Source of the DNA: Flavisolibacter sp.
GTDB lineage: Bacteria; Bacteroidota; Bacteroidia; Chitinophagales; Chitinophagaceae
DNA: 6,760 bases
Direction of reading: 5' to 3'
Assembly: GCA_013695175.1 (NCBI GenBank)
Contig: JACDAZ010000385.1
Coordinates: forward strand, 1-6,760
Positions within the stretch are counted from its first letter, which is position 1, and the number at the start of each line of letters is the position of its first letter. Shown here piece after piece: positions 5,384-6,760 of this stretch. The translations under genes were made by a program, and so were the position numbers. The notes beneath the pieces are model-generated. The model ran no database searches and was not told the DNA's origin. It worked only from the letters and a program-made list of their open reading frames with translations.

Positions 5384-6760
5384 ATGAACAATATGAATTT
5401 CAATATAAAAATTTTTATCAGTATAGCTTTAGTAATTGCTTTTCAAACATTACATGCACAACAACCGGAGCATATGTTTAAAGCTGCCGGTTCTCCGGTT
5501 AATCCAAAAGTACAGGTTAGCTGGAACAAATATTACGATTATAGTGGCATTACCGATATATGTAAAAAAATAGCTGCTGCTCACCCTAACCTGGCAAAAC
5601 TGCAATCTATAGGTAAATCATTTGAGGGAAAAGATATATGGTGCCTTACTATTACTGATTTTAAAAAAGGAACTGATGATAAAAAACCCGCCATGTATAT
5701 TGATGGTAATATTCACTCCAATGAAATACAAGGTTCAGAATTTTCACTTTATACAGCATGGTATCTGACAGAAAGTTTTGCTGACACCAAACACATTCAA
5801 CAACTTCTTGCTGATAAAGCTTTTTATATAGTGCCTACTATAAATCCCGATGCAAGAGATTATTTTTTTAAAAATGCCAATACAGCAAGTTCACCACGCT
5901 CCGGAAGAATTCCTGTAGACAATGACAGGGATGGTTTAGTTGACGAAGATGATTATGATGATCTGGATGGAGATGGACATATTACCATGATGCGGCGTAA
6001 AAATAAAAACGGACGTTATCGTGTAGATCCTTCTGACAAAAGAAGAATGGTTCAGGTAAACCAGGATGAAGAAGGCGAATATGAATTATTGGGATTAGAA
6101 GGAATTGATAATGATGGTGATGGTTTGGTCAATGAAGATGGTGCTCATTTTGAATATGACCCCAATCGTGATTATGGATGGAACTGGCAACCAAATTATA
6201 TACAGGGAGGCGCTTATAAATATCCATTCTCAATTCCAGAAAACAGGGCTGTTATGGAATTTGTGATGAAGCATCCTAATATAGCTGCAGCACAAAGTTA
6301 TCACAATGCAGGAGGCATGATATTAAGAGGACCGGGTGCACAGGAAGATATTGGAACTTATAATGCTGAAGATGTGCGTGTATATGATGCTTTGGGTAAA
6401 AAAGGAGAAGAGATCATTCCCGGTTACAGGTACCTGGTAGTTTATAAAGATCTTTATTCTGTATTTGGGGGTGAGCTGGATTGGTTTTATGGTGGAAGAG
6501 GTATATATACATTCACAAACGAATTATGGACACCTAATTTAATGTATAACAAAGAAGCAACACGAGGTGCAAATGATGCCACAGCATTTGAATTTGACAG
6601 GTATCTATTGTTTAAAGATGCTTTTGTAGACTGGAAAGAATACGATCATCCACAATATGGTAAAATAGAAATTGGTGGTTTCAAAAAAAATTTTATGCGC
6701 ACACATCCCGGTTTTTTATTGGAAAGTGATGCACATCGTAATATGGCTTTCACACTTTAC
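5384..6760 (+). CDS. secreted M14 zinc carboxypeptidase-family protein, active-site intact (3' end outside window)
   Basis: The visible 459 codons from ATG 5384 to the right edge are open and in frame. A signal peptide (1-25, likely cut after TLHA) predicts export; Met4 is an alternative start. The M14 peptidase domain spans about 50 to 450. Catalytic features align with carboxypeptidase A: zinc ligands H111 and E114 in DGNIHSNEIQGSE, NPDAR (154-158), substrate-carboxylate Arg262 in DPNRDYGWNW, third zinc ligand H307 in QSYHNAGG, Tyr358 in DLYSVFGGELDW, and catalytic Glu380 in YTFTNELW. Two Asp-rich loops (DNDRDGLVDED near 179-189, DNDGDGLVNED near 242-252) are probably calcium-binding inserts. 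It is expected to cleave peptides, possibly peptidoglycan stems or dietary peptides, outside the inner membrane; specificity cannot be read from the sequence. By comparison with its upstream neighbour, roughly 100-120 residues of a beta-rich C-terminal domain are missing. The 20-bp gap to the upstream pseudoenzyme implies one transcript. Confidence 0.95.
   Translation, partial: MNNMNFNIKIFISIALVIAFQTLHAQQPEHMFKAAGSPVNPKVQVSWNKYYDYSGITDICKKIAAAHPNLAKLQSIGKSFEGKDIWCLTITDFKKGTDDKKPAMYIDGNIHSNEIQGSEFSLYTAWYLTESFADTKHIQQLLADKAFYIVPTINPDARDYFFKNANTASSPRSGRIPVDNDRDGLVDEDDYDDLDGDGHITMMRRKNKNGRYRVDPSDKRRMVQVNQDEEGEYELLGLEGIDNDGDGLVNEDGAHFEYDPNRDYGWNWQPNYIQGGAYKYPFSIPENRAVMEFVMKHPNIAAAQSYHNAGGMILRGPGAQEDIGTYNAEDVRVYDALGKKGEEIIPGYRYLVVYKDLYSVFGGELDWFYGGRGIYTFTNELWTPNLMYNKEATRGANDATAFEFDRYLLFKDAFVDWKEYDHPQYGKIEIGGFKKNFMRTHPGFLLESDAHRNMAFTLY
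5714..5725 (+). other. HxxE zinc-binding motif of the active M14 enzyme
   Basis: The codons for H111-S-N-E114 encode the first two zinc ligands of the M14 family. The matching site in the upstream paralogue (3969-3980) encodes E-G-N-H. This is the reference point for calling the upstream protein catalytically degenerate. Confidence 0.9.
5918..5995 (+). other. Asp-rich calcium-type loop, copy 1, in the downstream M14 protein
   Basis: Residues 179-204 hold DNDRDGLVDEDDYDD followed by LDGDGHITMMR. The pattern of DxDxDG loops resembles thrombospondin type 3 or dockerin calcium sites. It lies between the NPDAR motif and the Arg262 region, so it is an insert within the catalytic domain rather than a separate tail domain. 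Confidence 0.65.
6101..6142 (+). other. Asp-rich calcium-type loop, copy 2, in the downstream M14 protein
   Basis: Residues 240-253 read GIDNDGDGLVNEDG, directly before the substrate-binding segment DPNRDYGW. Its closeness to Arg262 suggests that metal binding may shape the substrate pocket. That is an inference from position. Confidence 0.65.

Noticed and set aside
1..6760. tRNA/rRNA genes, CRISPR arrays, insertion sequences, integrase or attachment sites
   Set aside because: I saw no cloverleaf, regularly spaced repeats, transposase motifs or target duplications on either strand.

Overview
The window looks like chromosomal DNA of a Bacteroidota bacterium, probably a Chitinophagaceae/Sphingobacteriia-type lineage. 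The evidence is low GC, near absence of Shine-Dalgarno sequences, sequences matching the Bacteroidota -7 promoter element TAnnTTTG, a TrmD tail of the kind seen in this phylum, a LytTR response regulator, and secreted M14 metallopeptidases carrying Asp-rich calcium-type loops. The lineage is inferred from these features; no database search was possible.

Layout. At the left edge is the last 36 codons of trmD (+). A 197-bp intergenic region follows, with a probable minus-strand terminator and a long AT-rich inverted repeat. Next come three minus-strand signalling genes, in transcription order: a LytTR-type response regulator (3614-2919), a small two-helix membrane protein (2724-2515) and a large hybrid sensor kinase (2479-311; TM-CHASE3-like-TM-HisKA-HATPase-REC-HPt). 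Divergent from the regulator, across a 117-bp promoter region, is a plus-strand pair of secreted M14-type proteins 20 bp apart. The second is cut by the right edge.

How they may work together. The kinase has a full phosphorelay chain (His241, Asp530, His661) but no DNA-binding output, so it needs a partner regulator; the adjacent LytTR protein is the obvious candidate. The two M14 proteins form a probable operon and share signal peptide, M14 fold and two Asp-rich loops.

Most notable observation. The downstream M14 protein keeps every catalytic residue I can align (H111/E114, R262, H307, Y358, E380). The upstream one has lost all of them: the zinc motif HxxE reads ExxH, the Arg is Leu, the third zinc His is Ser, the Tyr is Ser and the catalytic Glu is Pro. 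Fold-defining and calcium-type motifs remain. This is a pseudopeptidase/peptidase pair, encoded divergently from a regulator, and is the best candidate here for an undescribed system.
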